Below, in pieces: positions 48,601 through 60,900 of a stretch of 64,000 bases of DNA (position 1 is the first letter of the stretch; every line of letters starts with the position of its first letter). A program made the translations under genes and the position numbers. Source of the DNA: Straminergon stramineum. Taxonomy: Eukaryota; Streptophyta; Bryopsida; Hypnales; Calliergonaceae. The stretch lies in assembly GCA_963920665.1 (NCBI GenBank), contig OY987267.1:12028001-12092000 (forward strand), written 5' to 3'. The notes under the pieces were generated by a model. That model made no database searches. It was not told the DNA's origin and saw only the letters and a program-made list of their open reading frames with translations.

Positions 48601-48886
48601 TGGGGCCAATTATAGAGTGACGGAACTAGGATGTAGACGGAATTGGGCAGTTCTACCTTAAGTAGATGTGAACAAGTTGGAGAGGCCGAGTGGTGTAGGT
48701 ACGCCGGGTTTTGGGGAACCGGTCACGGGGTAGTTTCCCAAGCATGCATGAAGAGCAAATATGTTTGATGAAAGGAATTGCAAGGATGCCGGCGACGAGG
48801 TTCCTTGAGGTCATGTGGTAAAGACTTTGGTAGTTGACGTGTCCGAGTCTTCGGTGCCACAGATGTATGTCTTGATCAAGTGGTCG
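45610..48886 (-). mobile_element. Ty1/Copia retrotransposon polyprotein, decayed and 5'-truncated
   Basis: Domains in Copia order on the minus strand: GAG-pre-integrase (48850-48660; LWHRRLGH, CSSCMLGK), integrase core (about 48215-47940; FIDDYSRK, HQNGVAERKNRTLLE), reverse transcriptase (about 47200-46150; TFKQARHDPGW, MDVRTAFLNRLLKEQVYMTQPPG, LYVDDL), and RNase H (about 46150-45630; SRSSTESEYRAL, CDNQGAMKLSHNPVFHLRSKH). Copia is named because integrase precedes reverse transcriptase. It is dead: stop codons interrupt the integrase (in TN-stop-GGEY), the reverse transcriptase (after FRA and DLK) and RNase H, there is a frameshift near 46119, a DNA transposon sits at 48220-48658, and the gag half is missing where a CACTA-like terminus begins at 48887. 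Confidence 0.93.
48220..48658. mobile_element. 439-bp TA-flanked element inserted in the Copia integrase
   Basis: The Copia frame is cut between a GAG-pre-integrase end (LVHIYL) and the integrase start (CGSMPLPSKNG). Between them lies DNA starting AGGTAGACAAGCC and ending, reversed, AGGTAGAACTGCC. TA flanks both sides (48218-48219, 48659-48660); deleting the insert with one TA would rejoin the two protein segments in frame at the family's usual spacing. That makes the boundaries exact. TA targets suggest a Tc1/mariner-type element. No coding frame. Confidence 0.85.
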
Positions 48887-49610
48887 CACTACAACACAAA
48901 GCAATGATTGCAACACAGTAGCAACTCATTTGCAATGGTTCTGCACTAGAACGATGTGTAACGAAACTTAGTTTGGATCTCAGAAAATAAATAATGCATT
49001 GCAAAAGTATTGCAAAATTGTGATTGATTGAATGTAAAAGTCTTGGACAAAGAATCCATGCTATTTCATTTCTAAACTGTTGCAAATCCATGGAATTTAA
49101 AATGCAAAATCATGTAAAACACCTAAGTGTTCAGTGCAAAAGTACTTGCTATATTCATTGCAAAGACATATGTGATTACCTTGCAAATCATTTAATATTC
49201 TGATGCTACAAATACAATCAATACAACAATTCAATAACCTTGTAGAAATAATAGAGAAATACTGAAATTCCATTGCAATCATCTTCAATTGCCATTACAT
49301 TGCAAAGACAGTGCAATACTATCATTGCAAACTCATTGCAAAAACATATGTAATATGCTGCAAATCAGTTCATACTTTGATGCTACAAAAACATCAATAC
49401 AGCAATACAATAATTTTGTAGAATTAATAGGAAAGTACTGAAAATCCATTGCAAGCAATTATAATTGCCATTGCATTGCAAACAAATAGCAAATTATAAT
49501 TGCAAATTCATTTCAAACTATTATATTCAATATCATGTCAACTACGCTTGGCATTGCATTGCAAAACCATTGATGATAAATTTTCAAAACAATGAAAAAC
49601 CATTGCAAAA
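48887..49610 (+). mobile_element. CACTA-type terminus with subterminal TTGCAA array
   Basis: The sequence changes abruptly from Copia to CACTACAACACAAAGC. CACTA elements start this way and carry arrays of short motifs just inside each end that bind their own regulatory protein. Here TTGCAA, mostly as CATTGCAA, occurs about 17 times in 0.7 kb. The matching other end (…TTGTGTTGTAGTG) was not found in the window, so the element may extend past 64,000. The TCG before the terminus would be the 3-bp target copy. Confidence 0.55.
49156..49511. repeat. 178-bp tandem repeat within the TTGCAA array
   Basis: Two units (49156-49333, 49334-49511), each beginning CATTGCAAA-ACATATGT and containing TGATGCTACAAA, TTTGTAGAA/CTTGTAGAA and AATCCATTGCAA-like text. 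The copies are clearly related but diverged, so the array grew by duplication of larger blocks. Confidence 0.75.
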
Positions 49611-49611
49611 A

Positions 49612-52600
49612 AAGAACACAAGTACATGTGTGGGATCAATTTTAAGTCTATTTCAGATGAATATTTTATCCATTTTGGATGAATGCCATAGACGAAGTGC
49701 ATGCAATTCATTATGTGAATTGGATGAATATCATCATGTATTTGGATGAAACCAAGTAAAATGGATGAATGTGTGGATATTGATGGAGTGGGTGGGAACT
49801 TGTACATTGGATGGAATTATAGACATCAAAATGGATGAAAAAGGTCAATTGCAAGGACAAACTGGTTGCTCAACATTGCACATTTTATTGCAGAAATTAA
49901 TGATATCCTGATGACACTATGGTATCCTAAAAATACGTCTATCTGTAGCTAAACTTAATTGCATCCTTTAAAAGGAAACCATAATTTCTAGCTCTATCCT
50001 CAACTTCAGCTAAACCTACTAATTCTCCATCATTCTCGAGTTCCACTCATAAACACATGCCACTGTAGAAAGGGAAGTACTCAATAATCCTCTCATAACT
50101 TGATAAATATTTGAGTACCCATAACTACATTTGAATCGTAAAACAACATGACTTTGAAGCTTGTATCCATAAAACCATCAAAAAATGAAACCAATCAACA
50201 AAACTTACTCCCACGTTTTGAATAAGTATAAGATGCTAAACCTTTAGTAGTGCCAACAATGCCAACTTCAGATGTTGGCCAAAGAGGTCCAATCTCCCCA
50301 TAATACCAATCCTCTACAATGAATGACTCTAATCTGCTCTTTCAAACGATAACAAAAATTTAGTGAGTTACAAAAATTTGTATGAGCACTCCATCTCGAA
50401 AACCAGGCATTGGATTGAAAAACGCAAATGTCATTGGAAAGCACTATAATAGCATCTCTCATCACACTGAAATGCACCCAAGTCATGATCGCACCTAAAC
50501 CAGACTTATTTTATCAAGCTATTGTGACTTTGATAATTAAGCCTGTACCACAAGACATTTGAATTCATATTGTACTATAATGATTCTAAGCCATCTAATA
50601 AGGTAAACATTTGACATTTCAGAGAAAACAAGGAGAAGCCCAAGATTAAGACAAACTTGTTCAACCCTATTTTCGTTGCTTTAGGCTCGGTGCTTTACCT
50701 CGGTCCACATACACATATTTCTCTACATGCTCCAAAACAAGAAAGAAAGATGGGATTGCAGTAGAAGCTAATGATCACAGAACTCACATTCTCAAATCCA
50801 TAGATCACATAGCAAGACAATAAGAGAGACTTGAAGCCAAATAATTATACTTGGTTTTCCCTTTCTCAGTTGTCGCATTGCCTCAATTTTCTATTATACT
50901 TTGCCTTCAAAACATGTACTTAGCTACAAAAAAAGAAACCAATAGCTCCGAAAGAAGGAAAGATCTGATTTACCTTATAAACCCAATATCAGAAACATTG
51001 ATGAAGCAATAACAGGGCTTTGTACAGTATCAAAGAAATCTCAAATTCCACATGGGAAAATCTCTCAAAAATGTCAAAGCAACTATTGAAATTTACTTAC
51101 CCACAGTAGAGCCTCACGCACATGATGTTGGAAAATCCCTTCACTCATTCGATTGGTATGCACTTGCCAAAGGAAACTTGTAGTTAGTATCACTAGAAGC
51201 GCATACCTGATGACTATGAGCATAAAAGACAAACATCTCTAATTCTCAATCCACCAAAATTGAACATGTCAAAATTAATGCACCCACACAAGACCAATCA
51301 TGTGATCTACATTCGATCCACTTGTATTAGCTAGCCTAACATAGTGAAAAAATTATAATTTCTGAAAGAGACATAATATCTCTTCATGGCAAAAGATATG
51401 AGGTCATTCTTTTCTGCCTTAGAGCAGAGAACTCAAGAATTTCGATGTTCTGATGCCACGATTTTACCACTATATTGGACAATGCTTACGGTGCAATACG
51501 TCGTCCAAGACTACATGCATATGAAGGGCAAAAACTAGCAGTTGTAGATTGAGAAGACATAACTGTTCATTGACTAGTCGAGACCTTATATTCTTGACCA
51601 CATTGGAGGAATCGTTACAAACCTTTTCAAAGAGCATCTAGTTGGAAAAAAACAAACTACACCAACACAGGTGGGAAGGAATTGAGAAGACCACATTAGT
51701 AAATCAAATACCGTCCTTCCATTCGTAAATCAAATTTCCTACATCTGTTTTGAAAGGACATTTCATTTGTGCTATCCGCTTTTACATATACACAAACTCA
51801 GGAAACCAATGCGCTCAAATAGGGAATCAAAATACCAACTTCTGAGAAAAACAAATTTTTCCTTTGAACAACCTGGTTTTGGACTACCAGATAAATGCCT
51901 TGCAGACAAACACCTTCAGAAAATAATCAAAGACATCAGATTGGCGAAGGAACACAAGGAATGAGCCCTATAAGTCATTGATATCATATCATACCTCATC
52001 AATAATGTGCTCATCTACTAATTCGTTCCCACTAAGAGTTGGTGTAGACGCTCCAAATGAATCTTGTTAGTCGAGATGACACCAGCATTAGGGAGAAGCA
52101 CTTCTTTATTGCATCCAGCTGGAAAAGCAGCCCCTGTATATCTCTTCATATACAATCAAAAATGAATAAGGTAATATGCAACAAAGTCCACTATAGTGAC
52201 CTTCTGAAATGCAGGGAACATGTACTAACACAAGAAACTTCATACTCATGCACTAAAATTTGGAAATATATTACAATACACTACTTACGTTTAAAAACAA
52301 ATACATGAAAACATAATAAACATGGTCTATAACTACATAGACTACAGTTACACCATAAAACATGCTACGTGCATCAAAGCATCCCCACATTATAAAGTAG
52401 ATGCTAAGAGCAGCTTCTCTACGAGAAATGGATGAATCAACATGTCCTATCTTGAAAAGAACCACCGAACGTGGCAGATCTTGAACCTTGTCTAGTAATT
52501 CCCCCTCGCTCATTTAAAAATTCTCTCATTGAACTGTGAACTCCAGGTCGAAGTTTGCAAACAATAAACATGATCAGAAATATATCAGCAAAGTTCACTT

Positions 52601-53552
52601 CTATGACATATATTCGATGTAATGTTCACAAAAAACATAATATTCCATGCAGCGATGCAACGATGCTGCACCGAAATAATCCAAATAGGCATTTTAGCTT
52701 GGTTCTCAATAATCAAATACTCTAATTCTTTGTTGCACCCTTTTTGCTGTTTAACAAAGGATTCCATCAAATCATTCAATACATTTGTCAAACAATTTAA
52801 CTAGTTCCCAAAATATGTTAAAAACAACTTCATGAAGGATTGATGTTAAGTAATACCTTCATGAATAAAAACAACAACAATCTCGAATGATACATCTCCT
52901 ACTCCATTATTGGTCCAATAAATTTACAACAAAATTGACTAGCACATTCCTAGCACATTCTAACACATATCTATGTGCTATCATCACCACAAAAAGACCT
53001 TAAAAATTGGAGTTCACTATGATTTTTCATTCCTTCAGAAACACAAAATTCGAGGTTTGTCCTGGAGGTGCCCTTCTTGTAATTTGCACTTTCCACGAAT
53101 ACCAGAGTCAATTCTTGGGAAGTAGATGATCCATCATAAGTGAAACTTCCAAGCTATGAGGAGCATATTGAACTTCCCATTGGCACTACTCTAGGACGTC
53201 AAGACATTTTCTGCTAGACTTCATGCACTGTTGCATAGTTCAATGAACACAAGTCATTCCAGCATTTAATGATGCAGTACTTCCATATATTCAGAACTGA
53301 AAGAATGCTCAGTGACCAGTCCAATCTTCAACTATACTTCAAAGTAAGATAGAATTTCGAATACTATTCTGAATGAAACATTTCTTTACCGGGTTACTAA
53401 ATGTTCAATAGGTCTTCTCAAAGTCTTTGAAATATATTGATCATTTTTTCTAAAACTAAGGAATTGCTTGGATGGCGTCCCATGCTTCAATGCATGCTAA
53501 TACTCACCTTCAGAGCAGCACAAAAACACTAGCATTGCAAGGGTTGTGGTTT
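49612..53552. other. Probable transposon interior without intact gene
   Basis: The first 250 bases are rich in ATGGATGAA strings. Beyond that, short frames on both strands look protein-like over 30-60 residues (for example REFLNERGG on the minus strand near 52,520) but have no recognised domain. They may be decayed transposon genes. Confidence 0.35.
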
Positions 53553-55760
53553 TCAATTGTCTTCTTCGGTACTACTGCTCTCACTGTCACTGTCACTATT
53601 TTCTTCATTCGTTCCTCCAATTGTTTCTGCATTCGTAATGAACGACCCATTCGTAATGTCTGCAAACAATTTCTGACGACCGTTTTGAATGCAGTATTGG
53701 TTTTCTTCTGCTACAGGCCACCTGCCATATTTAGCTTTCTACATCCCACAATTCATTCCACAATGTTTTATATTAAAACCCAATTGTTGCATAAAATGAT
53801 GTCCTGCCATCACTCTTAAAACACTATTTAATACAAACTCTACATACATGTAAAAAAATTTCTTCATAAAATCTTGTTATAAATCATAATTTTTTCAAAG
53901 GCCTTCAATTCAAAATCAAAATAGGATACATTATGTATCCAATTTGGCATTTAGAAAAAAAAATTGGAATGAAGAAGTAGAAGTTGAAGAGGTTTAAAAT
54001 AGGAATAGGAAACATTCAAACAGATGTAAGCCCTATCTATACTCTTTTTGAAAGTACCTAATGAAGGAAAAACTGTTCCTTCAGAAATTAATCTTCTAGT
54101 TGCATCAACAACAAGAACAGAAGTAAAGGACTTCATTTCCTTATATAAAATGACCTAATTTTTCTTTTGTTCATAATTCACAAGAATCAATAATAAATAA
54201 TAACCTATTTGTTACTAATACCAATACAAAAATAAATACATTGTAAAACACATTGTTATGGGAATTCTTCTCTACTTGAGTGTCAACGATTAAGAAACAA
54301 TGTGCACCGAACTTTCACTTCTCTACTCATTCACACTTGTGGATTAGCAAATACCTCTACAAAATGACCCTTGCAAAATATTTACTCAATACACTATAAT
54401 CATACATTTCTTCACCAACATGTCACTCATTCATACAATTATTGTGTTACTTTTTTTTCTTTCCATACATATTCTAGCATCCCATGCAAGCTCTAAATTA
54501 AATACATACTTTTCAAATAAAAATAGTTAAAGAACTCACAAATGCACTCATAAATGATCTGAGCCCTCCACTACCGGTGTGGCTGGAATGTCTAGGTATG
54601 ACATTTTTACGATGCGGTTGTTCTCCAGCACTAGAAGCCGCTTCCAGAAAAATCTTCCAACTCTTCATGGAACACCCCATAGGAGGTTCAGGTGCTAAAG
54701 GAAAAATAAATTCACAAATTCAACAATTAGTATACAACAATGAAATCCACTATGCACGTCACAATCACTACTATGTGCCACCTTCGAGTTCTATGGGTCT
54801 AAATGATTCTTTCCTACTATATTACTAATGGTTCACTAAGAGCCCAGTGCTAAATCTTTGGTGAAATTGTCGTTTTCTCTGCCTTGTACTTCAGATTGAG
54901 GTTTAACTTCAAGGGTAATTCCTTCGGTGTAGTAATATTATATTGAGATTCTGTATTGTCTTCATGTTCAAGAAAGCTTCTCCAAGGATTAATTAGAATA
55001 GTGCTTGAGAATTGGGAAACTTCAGAGTATCAGACATTGTGCTATGTTGTTCTAATCAATGTATGATTATCAATTTCTCTTTTTTGTTGGGTCAAGGGGT
55101 TAAAATTAGGAGAGTGATTAACTTATGTTGGTTACCGTATTAAGAACCTATGACATGGTTGCCTTGAACACCCTACCAAGTGTGGAGTTCACTTAAACTT
55201 TGGAAAGAACTGAAATCTGAGACTCTGATAGAACTTGTTGCTTAGGATGTTATAAAATACTTACACAACTAGAATTATGTTACAAATTGATTTAAAAACA
55301 TAAAGACAATCACCAATTTACCACATTCTTCACAACTTCAATACTTACAAGGAGTATGACTAAACTAAAGTTAGAAATTTCGTTCTTGGATTGTGCATGA
55401 CATTTTCAATTTACATGAAGCAATGTACATGCTATTTCCTTACAACTAAAGGTGATCACATCCATACAAAAGCAAAAAAGAATAAGTACATTGGGAATTG
55501 CATGACACACACACATAGAATTATAGTGATGAATGTACTTCCTTGAGTTTATACTAGACTAAATTGAAATTCTTGCAATCTCACCTCGTAAATGACGACC
55601 TACTCGAGCTAATTTTTTGAACCTACACCGCCTCGTTTGATGCATGTTTGAAAAGCTCAAATGTAACAAGCCATCATCCCACACACAAGGAAATTGTTCA
55701 TGTAAAGTTTTGAACATTCGCTTTACATGTTTTCTGTGTTTCTCCTTCACCCAGGATAGA
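53553..55760 (-). CDS. Unrecognised multi-exon gene (3' part), possibly transposon-borne
   Basis: Three exons chain by splice site and phase. The first (about 55760-55585) reads EKHRKHVKRMFKTLHEQFPC ... CRFKKLARVGRHLR and ends at a GTGAGA donor in phase 1. The second (54694-54540) follows the acceptor TTTTTCCTTTAG, reads PEPPMGCSMKSWKIFLEAAS ... GGLRSFMSAF and ends at a perfect GTGAGT donor in phase 0. The last (53738-53553) reads KAKYGRWPVAEENQYC and ends in an acidic Ser/Glu/Asp tail before TGA. The last acceptor lacks a good pyrimidine tract, other exons may lie in the 0.8 kb intron, and the 5' end is not fixed (stops lie above 55,800 in this frame). The basic middle and acidic tail suggest a nucleic-acid-binding protein, which is only a guess. 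I do not recognise the family. Confidence 0.5.
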
Positions 55761-56084
55761 TGGCAATCCGAGCAGTGGATGCAATATAATTATTTTGCTC
55801 TTCTTATGAATCGATTCCCGTCTTGTCCAGAGGGGAAGCCCAATGGATCCAACTACATTCTAATCCTTCGTTGTGTTGTCTTTTTCACATGGTTTGCTCT
55901 GCTAGGCTCGTCATGAAGTACTTCTCTTTGTTGGCCTCCTATGGATCCTTCTTCTCTGTCGTCCATCATCAAATCCCCTTCCGCTATTGACATGCTATAA
56001 AACCACGTAGGATTAACCCCACGTCGCCTGAAGTCCAAACATGTGTAAAAGCTGACTTGCTTTTCAAGTCCTATAAGTCTAAAT

Positions 56085-56991
56085 CTCACTGAGGTATAAA
56101 AATCTCAACTGTAAAATATTGTAGTGTGCATGTTGTAGATGGTGTGAAAAAAATTTGGGGTCATTTGACTGTATAGATTAAAAGATCATAATGTTTTAGT
56201 GTTGAAAAAAGATGCTGAAATTTTCTTAAAAACACATTTGGAGGTGAAATTCGATTTCTAAACCTACTCAAATGAAAAAATTTTAAACTAAAAAGTGATT
56301 CAAACCAAAAGACAAACACTTTGGTGAAAAAAATCTCATTCCATTGACTCATTGTGTCTGCAAAATTGTTTTGAAATGTCAAAAAACAGTGAAAAAAGTA
56401 GCAAAAAATCACATCTATGTCTGAACCTCCCTCTACTAAAATGCTTCTCAGTCACTCATAACCTCTTGGATTCATATGAAATTTTAATCTTATAGACAAG
56501 ACTAGTATGCGCAACTTTTCCAACAAAAATTATTGAAAACGGACCATGTATGAAGAAGTTATAAGCCGCCGAAGTTCATTGTAATGCAAAAATGTCTGGA
56601 TTTTGAACTTCGAATTGCTCCCAAACATTCAAAACAACTTGGATTGACATGAAAATTTTACCACAATAACTAGTATTTATTGGGAACAAAACACAACAAT
56701 TTTTATTTAAAACTAACATTTGATGAGAAAGATACAAACCCCCGAAGTTGTAGCCATCAGAATGTAGTGAGGTGAACTCAAATTGAACCTGTGAACTTCG
56801 AATGGCTCTCAAAAACTCAGTAAATCTTGGATTGATCTGAAAATTATACCACTGAAACTAGACTAATATGCGCAACTTTCCCAACAAGTTTTATTGAATT
56901 CGGACATTGGATGCAAAAGTTACAGCACTTTGAATTTTACTGCCAGACTATGAGAGGACACTTTTCGTCCCCTCCGGCGGTGAGGGGTTAA
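56085..56991. mobile_element. Third, diverged copy of TTAA element A
   Basis: Homologous in direct orientation to 14380-15260 over its full length (TAATGTTTTAGTGTTGAAAA, AAAACACATTTGGAGG, GAACTTCGAATTGCTCCCA). It ends CGGTGAGGGGTTAA at 56991 with the family terminus. The first 80 or so bases of the full element, including the left TTAA, are missing or unrecognisable. It is much more diverged from A and B than they are from each other. Confidence 0.75.
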
Positions 56992-57449
56992 TATAAAAAT
57001 TTTGTACTTCAGATGTTCATGGTACAATGTAGAACTTAGTTCATGTCTACCTCTGTGTTAGGCCTATGTGCTCTATAATGCAATTCTCTTTTTATTGTTG
57101 CTTACTATTATTCCATGAAGACAGAGAACGTATCCATAAAGACCAGGAACACATCATTAGAAAGTTACTGCAAAAGATTCTTCTATGCACGTATGTTGCA
57201 ATTACACTAACAACATTTTCAAGTTGAGAATAGGAAACTCCTCAATTAAGGTTAGTCCTCAATTATTTGCACATATGTTGTCTTGTTGTTTATTTGTACA
57301 TAGTATAAAAACATATTATAATATGTTTTATTGAGTAGCTTCAAGGTGACGCCGTTCCAAGAGGTGTATGACATCTATTTAAGCGGACGATTTGCCTTAA
57401 AGCTTTATTGAATTTCAATAGTGGATTTGTTTCTTAGTTTAGAGTTAGA

Positions 57450-57908
57450 ATGTCGAATTGGAGGGTTTTTATGGAGTTGTAAGATCAAGAGGCTGATTTG
57501 GAAGCAGAGTCAGAACTTTCCTTGTCTCAGTTGCCAAATCAACCATCTCAGCCAGCAATTTCTTCACCATTGTTTTTCCATCCACGAGATGAAGCTGGGC
57601 CTTCTCGCCCGCTAAAGACACCTTGTGTAGAGCAACGTTGATATGGAAATCTTGACATGAATGCTCATGCTTTGGTGATCCTATTTCAAGTAGGATGTAT
57701 TGAGTGAAGTACACGAGATGTGACATTTGAGGCGAGTTATGAAGGCCTAAATGAAGACCAGTATTTTTGTATAATAAGGCCAGATAGAGAAGGCATTGGC
57801 CATCAACGTTGGTTGAAAGGGCTAGTGAATCCTCTAACTAAAGCCGAACGTGCAGATTATGTGGCTAATACTATCAGGCGCATCTTCAAATTCTTGCAGA
57901 TGGAATAG
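57450..57908 (+). pseudogene. Decayed unknown coding sequence with three stop codons
   Basis: One frame stays protein-like across 153 codons despite stops at 57480, 57639 and 57705. It reads LSQLPNQPSQPAISS ... FHPRDEAGPSRPLKTP and ends FEASYEGLNEDQYFCIIRPD ... ADYVANTIRRIFKFLQME before a normal TAG. The even amino-acid composition of the last 62 residues, which are open, suggests former coding. I do not recognise the family. It could belong to the surrounding transposon. Confidence 0.35.
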
Positions 57909-60900
57909 CATTCTTCTTTGACTTTAGTTTTTACCTCCGTTTAGTTTGAGTTGAAAATCTTTAGTTGATTTAAATTTTAGTGTTTTGTTTTGTTTTTGTT
58001 AGAAGTTACAAGATAGGAGTATAAAAGTGTTTTGCCTTCTAGTTTAAACCTTTGAGGTTCATTGGCTTTAAAAAAATGAATAGGAACTTACTTTTGGTGG
58101 TTTCCTAGGGCCAATGGGGAGGTAAGGAGGCCCATGTGATGTATCATGGGCTGATTCCTCCTACCTTAGGGGTCTAGGAGGTAGGTCAGCATCTTCTACC
58201 TTGAATTGGAGAGTTGGAGAGAGTGAAAAAGGAGTGTGTGTGTGTGTGAGTTTTGAAGGGAGAAAAGGTTGAATTTCAGATTGATGTAGCTCATGGAGCA
58301 TGGATTATTGAGAAATGAAAATTTGGCATCAGATTTTTTGTGCTTATAGCTTTCCAAAGAGTGTTTGCAAGTAAAATTTGAAGTTGGGATTCAAAAGTTA
58401 TGAAGGTTTGAAATTGTGAAGACCCAAGGACCTCCATTGAGAGGTTAGAGGCTTCTTCAAGCTATAATTTTTGGTGTGTCTATTTTCTTGCTTTGAGATT
58501 TGAAGGGTGTGTTTTTGTTCTTAATATCTTTCTAAGAAGATATCACATGTCTTATTTGGAGTTTATAGCAAGAAGCTATAGGGTGCTAAAATCTAGAGTG
58601 AGGTTTGGACTTCTTAATGGGGAGGCCGAGGCTCTACCTTTCATAACTTTTGGATAGTACCTTAGAATCTTGTGAAACTTTTACAAGTTATAGATAAGTA
58701 TGAGATATTTTCAAATTAATATCAAACTTGTCATTTGGAGTTCTAGATCAAAAGATATTGAAGATTGAAGAGGCAGTGGTTAGTTTGAGGAAGGAGAAGA
58801 GGACCTCTATTTTGCCTTCTAATAACTTTTGGACAGTAGTTTGAAATGGATTGAAATTTTCAAAGTGATTAGTTTGTGCTATTAGCTTTCTAAATTGCTA
58901 TAGCACTAATCTTTTGGTTTCCTAGAGCATCTGTGGTGCTAGTTTGAAGGCCGCAGCTAGCGTAGAACTTATTTCCCTTATCTTCCATTAAGGTTTTAAG
59001 AATTGACAAATGAAAGAAGGCTCTAAGATTCAAGATTCAAGATTTGGGGTTCAAGAGTGAGAAGATTGAAGACTCGTGTGTTGTGGCTTGTGGCTTGTGG
59101 CTTGTTATTCCTAGCCGGATTTGGAGGCTCGTTGTCTTTATTTGTTATTCCTAGCCGATTGGGAGGCTCGTTGTTGTTCAAATTTTGTATTATAAACCTG
59201 TTGCAAGCCGTGGTTATCCAATAAGCGCTCCATTTAGGGTTTGTGGCGATGAAGTGGGGTTAATGGCCCACATGGTCGATCTTATATGTTGTTCCCATCG
59301 GTAAAAGGCGCTTCCTGATCACCATAGGTTTGAGGTTTAGGAGCCCATCATCCGGACAGTCAGCTCGTGTTTGACTGTCCCGTTTTACCTGTCCGAGAAC
59401 TTGTTTCTTATCACCCACCTTTACCCTTAACCCTTTTAGAGCCACCCCAAGATAGGATGGTTGAAGATTGAATGAAGATTCGAATGTGAAGACTTTGAAG
59501 ACTTTGAAGACTTTGAAGACCGAGTGAAGATTCAAGATTCGAGAGTCTTCATCTACACTCAGCAATTTGCAGCCAGACACCCTGTGTGTTCCTTAAGCGT
59601 GCTCCTCTCTACCCGACAACGTACTGCCATCGGTAGGTTTGCAACCCATATGCTGCCTAACCTCGATGTGCATAGCAATAGCTCACCCTCACCATAGTAA
59701 AAACTCTTGAATATCGACAAGGTACTGCGAAGTGCTATACTGCACACTCTTATTTTCAATGAAAACAATTGAAGTAAGTCTAACTTAGTAATGAATGATT
59801 GCAACGCTATTGAAGAAATTGACTTGGTCTCGAAATTAAAACAACTTATTATTTTGTAGCATGTCAAACCATTGTATGTATCTTCCAATCAGTCGTTCAC
59901 TCGAAACAAATATACTTGAAAAATGAATGTTATCGTCTTCTTAAAATTGTTCCTTGAAAATTGATCTGTGAGTTTTTTCCTAAGGTTGCTCTAAAACTAT
60001 ACTCAGCATCAATGGGATCCACAATTTGTTATTAGTACCTACTAATTAGCAAGTTCGTATCCCGTTTCTTCTGTGTTCTCTCTTTGATTGTAAATTTGTG
60101 AAAACTTCAAACTAAACTTCTACAAAATCATGAAAATAATGCTTTCAACTTCTACAAACACAATCTCTTCTTGTTAACACAAAAATGAAACCACACTTTT
60201 GATGACTATTTCTCTATAAGAATCATGCATGACTAAAATCATCTTTGAAGTACTCTAGGGACTAATCTATCTTTAGCTATACTTCATAGACTTGAAGTGG
60301 AAGTGTCTGCAAAAACTAATAACTAGCACTACCTCTTACAATCCTCAAGACACAACACTCTTTGATGTGGGGCTTGTGAAGTGAACATGAACAGTTTTTT
60401 AATTGCATTTCTCCAATTCAAATGACATCCTAAATTCCTTGGTTACAATTACTAGATGATGAACATGTCTACACAAATTCTTTGCATAATGAAACGAGGA
60501 CTGCTTGAAGGACACCAATCAAATCCTTATCATGGAAACACAGACGTCAACTACTCACCTTCAATTCCTGTAGTACGCACGGGTTAGAAATCCAAAGCAA
60601 TCGCTTCATTGAAGTTTAATTTCCTCCTAGCATGCCATCTGAATTCTTTTGCAACAAGTCCATGTAACACCATGCAAGGATCTGGACTTGGCATCTCCCG
60701 CCGCCTCCTTTCATTAATGCAACCCATTTAAAGTCCTATTCTGGGAAATTTGCAAGTTGTTCATGTTTTGCCATTAAATAGGAGTTGACTTCAAGTCCAA
60801 TGCGGCATGTCCACCTATCTGAATTTGATGCGGCATGTCCCCTCGTCTTCATGACAACCCATGCTGGGAAAAGCCTGAAATTCAAGCAAGCAACAGACTT

